Below are positions 9,306-18,307 of a stretch of DNA of 64,000 nt, one piece after another. A program made the position numbers and the translations under genes. Under the pieces are notes generated by a model. That model did not search any database. It had not been told where the DNA came from and saw only the letters and a list, made by a program, of their open reading frames with translations. This DNA comes from Candidatus Obscuribacterales bacterium (GTDB lineage Bacteria > Cyanobacteriota > Vampirovibrionia > Obscuribacterales > Obscuribacteraceae): positions 143,626-207,625 of the forward strand of contig JAKFVQ010000008.1 in NCBI GenBank assembly GCA_021732085.1, written 5' to 3'. Position 1 is the stretch's first letter, and each line of letters starts with the position of its first letter.

Positions 9306-9395
9306 GGAGAGGTGGCTGAGTGGTCGAAAGCGGCTTCCTGCTAAGAAGTTGTGCGGTCAAAAGCTGCACCGAGGGTTCGAATCCCTCCCTCTCCG
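9306..9395 (+). tRNA. tRNA-Ser (anticodon GCU)
   Basis: A 90-base class II tRNA. The acceptor stem pairs GGAGAGG (9306-9312) with CCTCTCC (9388-9394), with discriminator G at 9395. The D-arm is GGCTGAGTGGTCGAAAGC. The anticodon arm GCTTC-CTGCTAA-GAAGT exposes GCT. A long variable arm follows, then the T-arm GAGGG-TTCGAAT-CCCTC. The long variable arm and the G discriminator are serine identity features. It reads AGC and AGU codons. CCA is not encoded. Confidence 0.96.
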
Positions 9396-9482
9396 AATCC
9401 TTTATCTGTATATTCAATAAGTCGACTTGCCAAGGGCGCCTCGACAAATTTACATTTACACTGAATTCCGTGAAGCTAAGGA

Positions 9483-10979
9483 ATGAACGGTTCAATCACG
9501 CCGCAAAACAGCAGCCCCAACAAGATTGTTCTTGGGCTGGTGCTACTGGGTGCGCTGGTTGTTAGTAGCTTTTACTTAATTAGCTGGTATTGCTCGGTTT
9601 GTGTGCGAAGTACGTCCATAAACTTTGAGGGACCGATTATTTGGGCGGCAACAGAGCTCGCCAAAGGACATAATATATATCCTCTCAGTTCGCACGCAGC
9701 GCAGCCGTGGATCGCGATACTCTATCCGCCACTGTACATGATCCTTGGCGCCCCGTTCGCTGCGCTGCTAGGAAACTCCTATGTTCCGTTGCGAGTCGTC
9801 TCCGCGCTATCGGGTGCTGTTGCCGCCGTACTCTTGTTTCGAATATTCAAAGCACAAGCTTGCTCCTTTGTTGTTGCCTTGGCGGCGACAGCTTTTTATT
9901 TCAGCTTTGCAGTAGTTGTATATGAATCGGCAGAATGCAGACCGGACATGCTCTCGATGGCGCTGGGAATGGGCGCTCTCTACACATTTGTTCGGGCGGC
10001 AAGAGATCAGCAGGATAATCCAATCCCTAATCAAAAGCTCATTCTGCCAGTCATACTCTCAGCTCTCAGCATCTTTGCCAAGCAACAAGGTGTAGTTTAT
10101 CCGCTGGCGATCACATTATGTTTGTTGCTCAACCGCCGCTATAAAACTGGGCTGATATTTGCCAGTTCATGGCTCGGTGTTACGGCATCGTTGTTGCTTC
10201 TGACAGATCTCATCTCGGGAGGTCTACTTGCAAACATGAGCATGTTGAGAGCTGTGCGTTCACGTATCGATGTCCTTACTTCAAACTTTGCTGGATTAGG
10301 TCTTGATGTAATAAAAGTTCTTTATGCGGTTATCCTGGCACCAATCGGCGTGCTCATGCAGAGGAAGCTGAGCATGGACGAACGCTTACCTTTGATACTC
10401 TTCTGTTTAAGTGCAACCATCATGTGCTACACAATGGGTATTCCGGCTAGTAATGTTCAACACACTATGCCTGCGCTTCTCGGGCTTTGTTGGTGGGTCG
10501 GATTATCGTTGCGCAAAATGCCTTCCTTTATGTGCGCAGTGACACTATCCCTGGTTCTCTTGAATGTTTATCCCCTGATGCTCGAGCAACAAGCCATGAT
10601 CTTGATTGAGACAAGGCAGAAGCAGGACATCGCTAAGTTGCGGAATCTACATTTGGAAGGAAAGCCCCTACTTACTGACGATGTGTATCTCAATTTATTG
10701 ACCGATTCAAAGCCCGTGTTCGTTGACTGTGCAAGCTTCATCAATCTATGGAAGGATTCGGGAAAAGGATTCGATGAATTGAATGGGAAGATCGCCAAGA
10801 AGCAATATCCGGCGATCGTCATTAACGAAGCCGATGCGCACAATGGCGGAGATCGAGCATTCTGGCCGGCGCCGGTTATTGCATCAATCAAACAAAACTA
10901 TGTAGAGAAAGACATCCTCTTCTGCGGACCGTGGATATTCGTTCTGTTTGTGCCAAAGCAAGCCAATATGGTTGAATAA
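9483..10979 (+). CDS. Multi-pass membrane glycosyltransferase-like protein
   Basis: A 498-residue protein with about ten hydrophobic helices. The first luminal or periplasmic loop has the acidic/aromatic pattern of GT-C type (ArnT/PMT-like) lipid-linked sugar transferases, and a later loop carries YESAECRPDMLSMALGMGALY, a segment common in bacterial family 39/DUF2029-like proteins. Such enzymes move a sugar from a polyprenyl phosphate to a membrane acceptor. The C-terminal 120 residues are soluble. AAGGA stands just before the ATG. The fold class is likely; donor and acceptor are unknown. The next gene, 52 bases on, is also a membrane protein. Confidence 0.7.
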   Translation: MNGSITPQNSSPNKIVLGLVLLGALVVSSFYLISWYCSVCVRSTSINFEGPIIWAATELAKGHNIYPLSSHAAQPWIAILYPPLYMILGAPFAALLGNSYVPLRVVSALSGAVAAVLLFRIFKAQACSFVVALAATAFYFSFAVVVYESAECRPDMLSMALGMGALYTFVRAARDQQDNPIPNQKLILPVILSALSIFAKQQGVVYPLAITLCLLLNRRYKTGLIFASSWLGVTASLLLLTDLISGGLLANMSMLRAVRSRIDVLTSNFAGLGLDVIKVLYAVILAPIGVLMQRKLSMDERLPLILFCLSATIMCYTMGIPASNVQHTMPALLGLCWWVGLSLRKMPSFMCAVTLSLVLLNVYPLMLEQQAMILIETRQKQDIAKLRNLHLEGKPLLTDDVYLNLLTDSKPVFVDCASFINLWKDSGKGFDELNGKIAKKQYPAIVINEADAHNGGDRAFWPAPVIASIKQNYVEKDILFCGPWIFVLFVPKQANMVE

Positions 10980-11031
10980 AGTGGCTTTGAGCGATCAACC
11001 TGTCAAGTTCAAATGAGGGAATGGCAAACGA

Positions 11032-13242
11032 ATGCAAGAAAACAGCGATCAAAGTGCCATCAGCTCTGACAGAAAAGCCATTATCGAGCTGTTTATACTC
11101 AGCTTTCTATCACTGTACGTAGAACTCTTGATAATCCGCTGGATGTCAGCAGACATCAGAGCATTCACAGTCTTCCACACATTTCCCCTGATCACCTGTT
11201 TCGTCGGTCTAGGGGTGGGGTTTGCGCTTCGACGCGATACCATTTTTCGCGATTGCCTACCTGCCATGTTCTTGTTTGCATTCGCTATGAAAATTGCCAA
11301 TTTCGTCGGCGTGTGCTTTTGGGGCTTCCCGTCAGTAGCCAGCTTCCAATGGCAAAAGCTAGTCGGATTGATGTCGCAAACGAATTGGGCCTATCTGGCA
11401 GTTTTCGCACTTACTATCATTTTGCTGCTGGCCGGACCCTTCGCTATTTGCGTTTGCATAGGCGCGCGTCTCGGAGTCTTATTCAACAAATTAAAGCCCC
11501 TGCCCGCTTACTGTTACAACGTAGGTGGTGCCATCGTTGGTAGTATCGCGTTTCCGCTCCTTTGTTATTTCGGAACAGCGCCCTGGGTACTCTTAATTGG
11601 CGCAGCCATTGCCATTGCCGTGCTGCTTCTTTCCAATAAGGATATGAAGCTAAACATCAAGAACTTTGCGATTATAGCGGTTTTGATTCCAATCTTTTTG
11701 TTTATTCCTGAACAAACGAACAAGCCGTTGATACCGGAGCTATTGGAAGCGAGCCCGGATCACACAGTATTGTGGTCTCCATATCAGCGCCTTGATCTAA
11801 CTACTTTCAGCGATCTGTCGGACAAATCAAAGCCGATTCTGCTTGGCTTGGAGCTATCAGCAAACCGAGCTTTCTATCAATATTTTTTCTCAAAAGATGC
11901 GTTGAAATCGAAAACAATTGTCGGTCTGCGTCTGCCAGAAGTAGTTAAGAAAGACTACGATCTGGCTCTCTCATTGAACAATCCGAAGTCTGTATTAATA
12001 GTAGGGGCGGGAACAGGGCAAAATGTTTCGGCGGCAGTGGATGCCGGTTTGACGGATATTGATGCTGTTGAAATTGATCCTGTAATCTTGCAAGTAGGCA
12101 AGCGCTTCAACCCTGATTATGCAAACCCTAACGTTCATGCGATTTGCGATGATGCGCGTCATTACTTCTCACGATGCCAGAAGAAATATGATCTCGTAAA
12201 TTTCGCGACCCTGGACTCGCATGCGGTGTCCGGTTTAGGCTCTTCTGTCCGCCTGGACGCCTATGTGTACACCAGGGAGAGTTTCAAGCAAGCGTTAAGC
12301 CTGCTGAAACCGGGCGGAGTTCTGGTTTGTTCATTCGTCGCAATCGAGCCCTGGATAGACAAACGCCTGGTTAACACGCTCACTGAGGCGGCAGGTTATC
12401 CGCCCGTCATGCTCAAAGGCATAACGATGGGGCGGATTTTCATCCTGGGCGATATCGCGAAAAACAACACAGTTGTTCTACCGGCCGGCTATTCAGTTGA
12501 CCCGATTGTTGGGGGTGGCTCAGATTTTCTAACGGATGATTGGCCGTATATCTACGTACGCAACGACGTCGTCGATTACGCTTATCTGCTTGTGGTCGGT
12601 GAAATCGTCCTGCTGAGTCTCTATGCAACGCGCAGATTTTTGTTCAAAGAGCAGGACCCATCATCATGGCAAATGTTCTTTTTGGGCTCCGCATTTATCA
12701 TTCTGGAATTGCACGCCATCTCGTTCTTGTCTCTGGTATACGGCTCGACATGGATAACATCAGCGATAGTGATAAATGGCATCCTTCTGATGATTCTTGT
12801 TGCCAATGCGGCCGTGATCAAGTTCACCGGGGCTTTTGCCAGGCACCCCTTCGTGGCATATGTAGGGCTTTTGGCATCCATTCTTCTTAGTTATTTTGTA
12901 TCTTCGAGTTCTTCAGTCTTGCATATCGACACTGGCATGGCTGCCCTACTCACTTTTGTAAGCCTGCTTCCAATGGGCATGGCAGCTATCATATTTGCAA
13001 ATTCAATTAATGCTACGCCTAATCTATCGAAGTCACTTGCATTCAACCTCTTTGGTGCTGTGCTCGGTGGTTTGTTGGAGTATTTATCCAACTACTGGGG
13101 CATCAAGAGCTTGCTCCTTGTGTCGGCAGCGCTTTATTCAATTTCTGCCTTCTGCTTTTACAAGCATTTGAAGCAAGGTCCACCATCGGAATCGACAGCG
13201 CCTGATCCGCCAGCACCTCCCACGCAAGCAGCGGTTTCGTAG
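11032..13242 (+). CDS. Membrane-embedded spermidine-synthase-like methyltransferase-fold protein
   Basis: A 736-residue protein in three parts: about six membrane helices (residues 15-235), a soluble Rossmann domain (about 250-500) and a second membrane bundle (about 505-715). The central domain carries VLIVGAGTGQNVSAAVDAG, the acidic VEIDPVIL, AICDDARHYF and LKPGGVLVCSF, the layout of polyamine synthases and SAM-dependent enzymes. Fused spermidine-synthase-like membrane proteins of this kind are widespread, but their substrate is not established. Classical aminopropyltransferase activity cannot be assumed. The tail is Pro-rich. Confidence 0.75.
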   Translation: MQENSDQSAISSDRKAIIELFILSFLSLYVELLIIRWMSADIRAFTVFHTFPLITCFVGLGVGFALRRDTIFRDCLPAMFLFAFAMKIANFVGVCFWGFPSVASFQWQKLVGLMSQTNWAYLAVFALTIILLLAGPFAICVCIGARLGVLFNKLKPLPAYCYNVGGAIVGSIAFPLLCYFGTAPWVLLIGAAIAIAVLLLSNKDMKLNIKNFAIIAVLIPIFLFIPEQTNKPLIPELLEASPDHTVLWSPYQRLDLTTFSDLSDKSKPILLGLELSANRAFYQYFFSKDALKSKTIVGLRLPEVVKKDYDLALSLNNPKSVLIVGAGTGQNVSAAVDAGLTDIDAVEIDPVILQVGKRFNPDYANPNVHAICDDARHYFSRCQKKYDLVNFATLDSHAVSGLGSSVRLDAYVYTRESFKQALSLLKPGGVLVCSFVAIEPWIDKRLVNTLTEAAGYPPVMLKGITMGRIFILGDIAKNNTVVLPAGYSVDPIVGGGSDFLTDDWPYIYVRNDVVDYAYLLVVGEIVLLSLYATRRFLFKEQDPSSWQMFFLGSAFIILELHAISFLSLVYGSTWITSAIVINGILLMILVANAAVIKFTGAFARHPFVAYVGLLASILLSYFVSSSSSVLHIDTGMAALLTFVSLLPMGMAAIIFANSINATPNLSKSLAFNLFGAVLGGLLEYLSNYWGIKSLLLVSAALYSISAFCFYKHLKQGPPSESTAPDPPAPPTQAAVS

Positions 13243-13262
13243 CCGCACATACTTTAGACCCT

Positions 13263-13312
13263 ATGGCTAGGGACCGGTCCGTACCACAAAGGTCCCTAGT
13301 CCCTAGCCACAG
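13263..13312. terminator. Inverted repeat between convergent genes
   Basis: GGCTAGGGA near 13265 can pair with TCCCTAGCC near 13304, across a loop that carries a second partial copy (GGTCCCTAG). It lies between a plus-strand and a minus-strand gene that converge, where a two-way terminator would sit. No U-tract follows, so it may instead be a small repeat element. Confidence 0.35.
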
Positions 13313-13452
13313 AGGTCCCCTCGAAGGAAGAATGCCACTCTCCATTGCCGAATTCCGCAATAGCAATTCGACTTCTCATGCGCCAGCACTTCACGGTCCC
13401 GGAATTCTCCGTATGTTCGCGCATATCACTGGCGGCAGCATATTGTTGATTT

Positions 13453-14562
13453 CTAAGACTGCGGAAATGAGACTTGCATTGTTGAGTGGCTTTGCTTCTT
13501 CATTTCTTGTTCTTTTGGCCCTGGCTCCGTGAGCTGGACTACGATTCCGCCAATTACGACCAGGATAATGCCAAGAAATCTCATTTTGTTGAACTTCTCT
13601 TTTAACAACAAAAGTGCAAATAAGTACATCAACAGTGGATAACAGCCGGTGATTGTAATCACATACGAGGCTGTCGTCCGAGCTAATGCGGAGAGATAAG
13701 TGAAGGCGCCGATGGCTAAGGCGAATTCGCTTATTGCTGCGAATCCCCATGCCGGTTTGGTCGTCCAATCAATTTTCTTGCGTCGAAGCATAATCGGCCA
13801 GACTATGAAGAACGAACAGACATCCCACAAAGTTTTGGCGAAATAGATAACGAGAGGCGTTGCAATGCCGACCGCCTTCTTATCAAAGATTCCGTACACG
13901 CCCCAGGTAAAAGTAGCGATCAATAAACAGATGATTGTTTTCTTGCTTATGCTTGATTTTGCCTTTTGACTGGTCACGGTATTGTCCGAATCCGCCGCAA
14001 TGGAATCCGAAGACTCGCCAGCTCTAGCATCCACGAGCGACACAGGCATTGGACTTGTGGGCGGTCCTGGTGGGCGCGACGAGCGGAGATCTTCTTTAGC
14101 GGAACTGATACCTTCCTTCGCTTTCTCCTCACTTCCATCTCCTGAGCCACCAATGAAAAACAATCCGAACGCAATAATTACCGCACCAAGCATCCGCTGC
14201 GGAAGCAACTCTTCGCCAAGAAAAATCGTCGCGACAATTTGGAATATCAATGGGTAGGCAGCAGTGATTCCCAAAACGTAACTTGCTTCAGTCGTGCTCA
14301 TGGCGCTCATGTAAGCAAGCATCGCAATCATGTAAGAAGCTGATGCCAAGCCCGACCACAACATAACTTCGGGTGACAATCCCCAGCCCGGTTGAAGATG
14401 GTTTAGTGCGAAGTATGCAATTGGAATGAAGAAAAAGGAAATTACATAGAGGCGAAGTATGACGTCTTCTTGCCCCACATAAGACAATGCTTTCTTATCT
14501 GAGATGCCCCAAAGTCCCCAGCAGAACAGTGTAATTAGAATATTGGGATCGATGTATGGCAT
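13453..14562 (-). CDS. EamA/DMT-family transporter with central hydrophilic linker
   Basis: A 369-residue membrane protein built from two EamA repeats of about five helices each (residues about 1-145 and 200-350). They are joined by an unusually long charged and Ser/Pro-rich linker (about 148-200). The second repeat ends with FNKMRFLGIILVVIGGIVVQ, typical of drug/metabolite transporters of the ten-helix class. The exported or imported compound cannot be read from the sequence. It starts 5 bases after the stop of the methyltransferase gene, so the two are almost certainly one operon. Confidence 0.85.
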   Translation of the reverse strand: MPYIDPNILITLFCWGLWGISDKKALSYVGQEDVILRLYVISFFFIPIAYFALNHLQPGWGLSPEVMLWSGLASASYMIAMLAYMSAMSTTEASYVLGITAAYPLIFQIVATIFLGEELLPQRMLGAVIIAFGLFFIGGSGDGSEEKAKEGISSAKEDLRSSRPPGPPTSPMPVSLVDARAGESSDSIAADSDNTVTSQKAKSSISKKTIICLLIATFTWGVYGIFDKKAVGIATPLVIYFAKTLWDVCSFFIVWPIMLRRKKIDWTTKPAWGFAAISEFALAIGAFTYLSALARTTASYVITITGCYPLLMYLFALLLLKEKFNKMRFLGIILVVIGGIVVQLTEPGPKEQEMKKQSHSTMQVSFPQS

Positions 14563-14567
14563 TGCGC

Positions 14568-15197
14568 CTACCCCTCGCCAATATTTTCTTTATCGAGAAT
14601 AGCCAAATAAAGATCCGTTTCGTTGCGATATACCGAAAGCCGCAGATGCAAAGCCGCACACCACTCCATCAATTCTTCCCTGGACGGAAGTAGACGCAAA
14701 ACAAGCTCCGGGTCCAGCACGCGCAGCTGTGGCACGCAGCTATGACAGGGGTGGCTGATCGCGATTCGCCCTGCAGGTTTCAACAGCCCGACGACATGTT
14801 TTAGAACATCAAATGGTTCAAAAATATTTCCAAAACATGCATTGAAAACTGCAATGTCGAAGCTTTCATTCTCAGTTGGAAAGTTTAGAATATCACCCTG
14901 CCAAAAATTCACTCGAGGAAAACGCTGCTTAGCCTCTGCCAACATTGCCGCACTTAAATCGCAGGCAACAATATTTTCATAAGGCAAGCCATGGCAGTGG
15001 TAATGGCGAATAAATGCTCCGGTTCCTGTGCCGACATCAAGCAATCTTTCACTTTCAGGATTACGCAAAATCAAGCGCACGATTTCAGCACTGCGCGCTT
15101 CCACATCAGGTGGAATTTCTTGTTTAAAGAGATCGACGTGCTGGTCAAAAAAGTTTTTCTGATAGTTGACGTGCTCGTCTTTTTCGTGAGAAGGCAT
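14568..15197 (-). CDS. SAM-dependent class I methyltransferase
   Basis: A 209-residue soluble protein with the class I methyltransferase motifs in order: motif I LLDVGTGTGAFI (about residue 52), the acidic motif II VACDLSAAML, motif III WQGDILNFP, post-I FDIAVFNACFG and motif IV LLKPAGRIAISHPC. The substrate is unknown. It is the first gene of an operon with an EamA transporter, which hints at modification and export, or import and modification, of one small compound; that is inference. Confidence 0.85.
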   Translation of the reverse strand: MPSHEKDEHVNYQKNFFDQHVDLFKQEIPPDVEARSAEIVRLILRNPESERLLDVGTGTGAFIRHYHCHGLPYENIVACDLSAAMLAEAKQRFPRVNFWQGDILNFPTENESFDIAVFNACFGNIFEPFDVLKHVVGLLKPAGRIAISHPCHSCVPQLRVLDPELVLRLLPSREELMEWCAALHLRLSVYRNETDLYLAILDKENIGEG

Positions 15198-15270
15198 TAG
15201 TTATTTGAATGAACATCGGCTGAGTAATCGTATCTTATGTTCGCCGAAAATTAAGCAAGTATATCGGAGC

Positions 15271-15291
15271 GACCGAAACGGTCCTTTTTTA
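15271..15291 (+). terminator. Hairpin and T-tract without an upstream gene
   Basis: GACCG-AAA-CGGTC is followed at once by CTTTTTT, a classic factor-independent terminator on the plus strand. No plus-strand gene lies upstream for about 2 kb, because the preceding genes run the other way. It may end a short untranslated RNA or antisense transcript, or be chance. Confidence 0.45.
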
Positions 15292-15455
15292 GGTTAGAGT
15301 CATGATCAAAGTCGAAGGATTCCCCTGTTTGGGCGTTTAAGGCTTTCCTAAGTTTCAGTGGGCGCAGCGAAGGAACAGAGAAAACGAGGCGTCGTCTTCT
15401 GGCTAAGTCTGATTAAACTTGATATCTTGGCAGTATTACCTAACGAGCACCGAAA

Positions 15456-16217
15456 ATGAACATTAAAAGCAAAATTCAATCCGGATTTTCAAGTTCAAAA
15501 ATCTTCTGGTGGATTATTGCTTTCTCGGTCGTGACAATATTTTTCGGTCACACTTTCGTTTTTCAGGCTATTTTGGGTCCTCTTCAAGTTCTTGAAACGT
15601 TCTTGCACGAAGCTAGCCACGCGCTTGCCTGCATCTTCACGGGCGGCTGGGTAAGCGGATTAACAATAGTGGAAGATGGCAAAGGACATGGCGGATTGAC
15701 CTTCTGCCACGGCGGCTTACCTTTTATATACAGTCAGGCTGGTTATATCGGTGAAACCCTCTGGGGCTGCTTGCTTATAGCCCTGGCACGTTTCCACCGT
15801 ATATCGCGAGTCATTTTGATGGTTCTAGGAGTTGGGCTTGGAATCCTGACGCTGCTTGTTATGCCTGGCACCATGTTCGTTGAGCACCGATGGCTGGAAG
15901 GTCTTGGCAGTATTATCTGGGGACTGGCCATTGCCGGCTTCTTGTTCGTCACTGGATTCAAACTTTCTGACAAGCTGGCAAATGTTCTTCTTTTGTTCAT
16001 CGCAGTGCAATCCTGTTTGAGTTCACTCACTGGAGTCTGGGCATTATTACTGCAAGCATCTGGAGCTTTTCCGGGCACCTGGTCGGATGCAACCAATATG
16101 CAATCTATGACAGGAATCCCCGCGCTTGTCTGGGGTGTGAGCTGGGCACTTTTCTCAGTTGGCATGATGAGTTTTGTCTTGTGGACCACGTTCAAATTGG
16201 AACACGGGAAAAAGTAA
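15456..16217 (+). CDS. M50-like membrane metalloprotease homologue
   Basis: A 253-residue membrane protein with about six hydrophobic helices. At about residue 48 it carries ETFLHEASHALACIFTGG, an HExxH zinc motif inside a membrane helix as in site-2 proteases and the M50B-like group. A Gly/His-rich segment GHGGLTFCHGGLPFIYSQAG follows, as in that group. The second metal-binding motif (NPxPGxxLDG type) of true S2P enzymes was not seen, so activity is uncertain. It stands alone between intergenic spaces. Confidence 0.7.
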   Translation: MNIKSKIQSGFSSSKIFWWIIAFSVVTIFFGHTFVFQAILGPLQVLETFLHEASHALACIFTGGWVSGLTIVEDGKGHGGLTFCHGGLPFIYSQAGYIGETLWGCLLIALARFHRISRVILMVLGVGLGILTLLVMPGTMFVEHRWLEGLGSIIWGLAIAGFLFVTGFKLSDKLANVLLLFIAVQSCLSSLTGVWALLLQASGAFPGTWSDATNMQSMTGIPALVWGVSWALFSVGMMSFVLWTTFKLEHGKK

Positions 16218-16559
16218 CGCAAAGCTGACTTCAGTAAGAAAGAGCTGCGCGGTTCGTACGGCGGAAGGTCCTCCCTTTGCTTTAACAACACGCTCGTTGT
16301 AATCAAGGGAAAAACCTGAACTGCCCAGACTGCTTTCCCGGACTTAATTTGCTCCGCAAGTGCAACAAAAGGGTTGTTGAACCTTAGGTAAGAAAAATAG
16401 TCAGCCTTCCAGGATAGAAATAATCGAGACTCCACGGGTTGCCCCGGGATCTTGGCTTCCGAGCTCGAGAGCAGCACTTGTGTCGGCGCCATTCTGCTAA
16501 GATATTGGACCCAAAAAGCTTACTACTAACACTTAGCAATCTCTGTCCGAGGAGTCCTC
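16218..16559. other. Intergenic stretch with a possible gene remnant on the minus strand
   Basis: Between the M50-like gene and ftcD. The minus strand is open from an ATG at 16492 for about 90 codons before running into the M50-like gene antisense. The translation (FLSWKADYFSYLRFNNPF, then LAEQIKSGKAVWAVQVFPLI) is protein-like but not recognised. It could be the start of a truncated gene. No repeat or RNA gene was seen. Confidence 0.3.
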
Positions 16560-18233
16560 ATGCCTCTTGTTGAATGCGTTCCTAATTTCAGTGAAGGAAG
16601 AAATCCAAAAGTAATCGAAGCAATCGCCAACGCGATCAAATCGGTTGAAGGCGTTCGCTTGCTTGATGTAGATCCGGGCAAATCGACGAACCGTACCGTA
16701 TTCACATTTGTTGGCGAGCCGGAAGCGGTTAGCCAGGCGGCATTTCTCGCAATAGAAAAAGCCGGACAACTGATCGATATGACTCAACATAAGGGCGAGC
16801 ACCCCCGAATCGGCGCCACCGATGTCTGCCCTTTCATTCCAATATCTGGATTGAGCATGGAAGACTGCGCAGAACTTGCGCGAAAACTTGGAAAGCGAGT
16901 TGGCGACGAGTTAGGCATCCCAGTCTATCTTTATGCCAGTGCAGCCGCTACTCCTGAGCGCAATAATTTAGCCGACGTGCGGCAGGGAGAGTACGAAGCC
17001 TTAGCTGAGCGGATGAAGAACGGCTTCAAACCCGACTACGGTCCTCATGAATTCAATGCACGCAGCGGTGCCACCGTAATTGGTGCACGACCATTCTTGA
17101 TTGCCTACAACGTGAATCTTAATACGCGCTCGAAAAAACTCGCCAACGAAATCGCCCTGAGCATCCGCGAAGCAGGTCGGGCAAAACGCGATGAAGCAGG
17201 CAATATTGTCAAAGATGCAAGCGGCGTCAGTGTGAAAGTAGCTGGATCACTCAAAGCTTGCAAAGCGGTGGGCTGGTACGTCGATGAGTACAAAAGAGCC
17301 CAGATCTCAATCAATCTGGTTGATTACCGATCCACCAGCATAGAAAAAGCCTTTGATGAATGCTGCCAACAAGCTGAAAAACTAGGGCTGCGGGTGACCG
17401 GATCTGAAATTGTAGGCATGGTACCTCTTGAGCCAATCTTGCAAGCCGGCAGACATTATCTTGCTAAACAAGGACGGATCACAGGCGTGCCGGAGACCGA
17501 TTTAGTATCGCTGGCCATCCTTTCCTTAGGGCTTTCAGAGATTGCTCCATTCGATCCAAGTAAAAAGATTATCGAATATGCAATCGCCGAGGAAGGCAAG
17601 CTGCTGCGCAAAATGACAATCACGGACTTTGCCGACGAACTTTCAAGCGAAAGTGCAGCACCCGGGGGCGGCAGCGTCGCAGCTTTATGCGGATCGCTTT
17701 CAGCCGCGTTAAGTTCGATGGTGGCGAATCTTACATTCGGAAAGAAAGGGTTCGAGCAGGTCAACACGCAAATGGATGCTGTGTCAGTACGCGCCCAAGA
17801 ATTGAAAGCAAAGTTTCTTCTCGCCATTGACGCTGATACCGATGCCTTCAACCAGATTGCCAGCGCCAACCGCATGGCAAAAGACACAGAGGAAAATAAA
17901 GCGCTTAGAGCCAAAGCAATGGAAGATGCGCAGAAAGCTGCAACTCTTGTTCCCTTTCACGTCCTGCAATTGGCCGCGGAGGCAATCGGGCTTGCCGAAG
18001 AGGTGGCCTCAAAAGGTAACCCCAACACTTTGTCGGACGCCGGTGTCGCAGGCTTGACAGCCAGGACGGCTGGCGATGCTGCTCTCTACAACGTCTTGAT
18101 TAATCTTCCCGGAATTGATGACAGCAATTTCGTAAGTCAGACGAAGGCAGAAGCTCAGAAAACCGCGCAAACCCTTAGAGAGAAAGCAAATGCATTGCAT
18201 GAAAAAGTATTGGCTCAGTTAGAGCGAGCTTAA
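16560..18233 (+). CDS. ftcD: Bifunctional glutamate formimidoyltransferase / formimidoyl-THF cyclodeaminase
   Basis: A 557-residue fusion. Residues about 1-330 are the formiminotransferase: VECVPNFSEGRN at the start, HKGEHPRIGATDVCPFIPI and SGATVIGARPFLIAYNVNLN. Residues about 345-557 are the helical cyclodeaminase: FADELSSESAAPGGGSVAAL and the following helices. Together they pass the formimino group of formiminoglutamate to tetrahydrofolate and then release ammonia to give methenyl-THF, linking histidine breakdown to one-carbon metabolism. The length resembles the animal fused enzyme; many bacteria encode the halves separately. GAGGAG precedes the ATG. No other histidine-degradation gene is nearby. 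Confidence 0.93.
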   Translation: MPLVECVPNFSEGRNPKVIEAIANAIKSVEGVRLLDVDPGKSTNRTVFTFVGEPEAVSQAAFLAIEKAGQLIDMTQHKGEHPRIGATDVCPFIPISGLSMEDCAELARKLGKRVGDELGIPVYLYASAAATPERNNLADVRQGEYEALAERMKNGFKPDYGPHEFNARSGATVIGARPFLIAYNVNLNTRSKKLANEIALSIREAGRAKRDEAGNIVKDASGVSVKVAGSLKACKAVGWYVDEYKRAQISINLVDYRSTSIEKAFDECCQQAEKLGLRVTGSEIVGMVPLEPILQAGRHYLAKQGRITGVPETDLVSLAILSLGLSEIAPFDPSKKIIEYAIAEEGKLLRKMTITDFADELSSESAAPGGGSVAALCGSLSAALSSMVANLTFGKKGFEQVNTQMDAVSVRAQELKAKFLLAIDADTDAFNQIASANRMAKDTEENKALRAKAMEDAQKAATLVPFHVLQLAAEAIGLAEEVASKGNPNTLSDAGVAGLTARTAGDAALYNVLINLPGIDDSNFVSQTKAEAQKTAQTLREKANALHEKVLAQLERA

Positions 18234-18307
18234 CTCTTTCGGAAAGCCGTATAGAAGAGCAGAAAACCTGCTTGAATATAGTCTTTCTCCGTCCAAAATG
18301 AAGAATC

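Noticed and set aside
15743..16217. Long minus-strand open frame through the M50-like gene
   Set aside because: It is antisense to a protein with a clear HExxH motif and membrane helices, and its translation has no recognisable content in this part.
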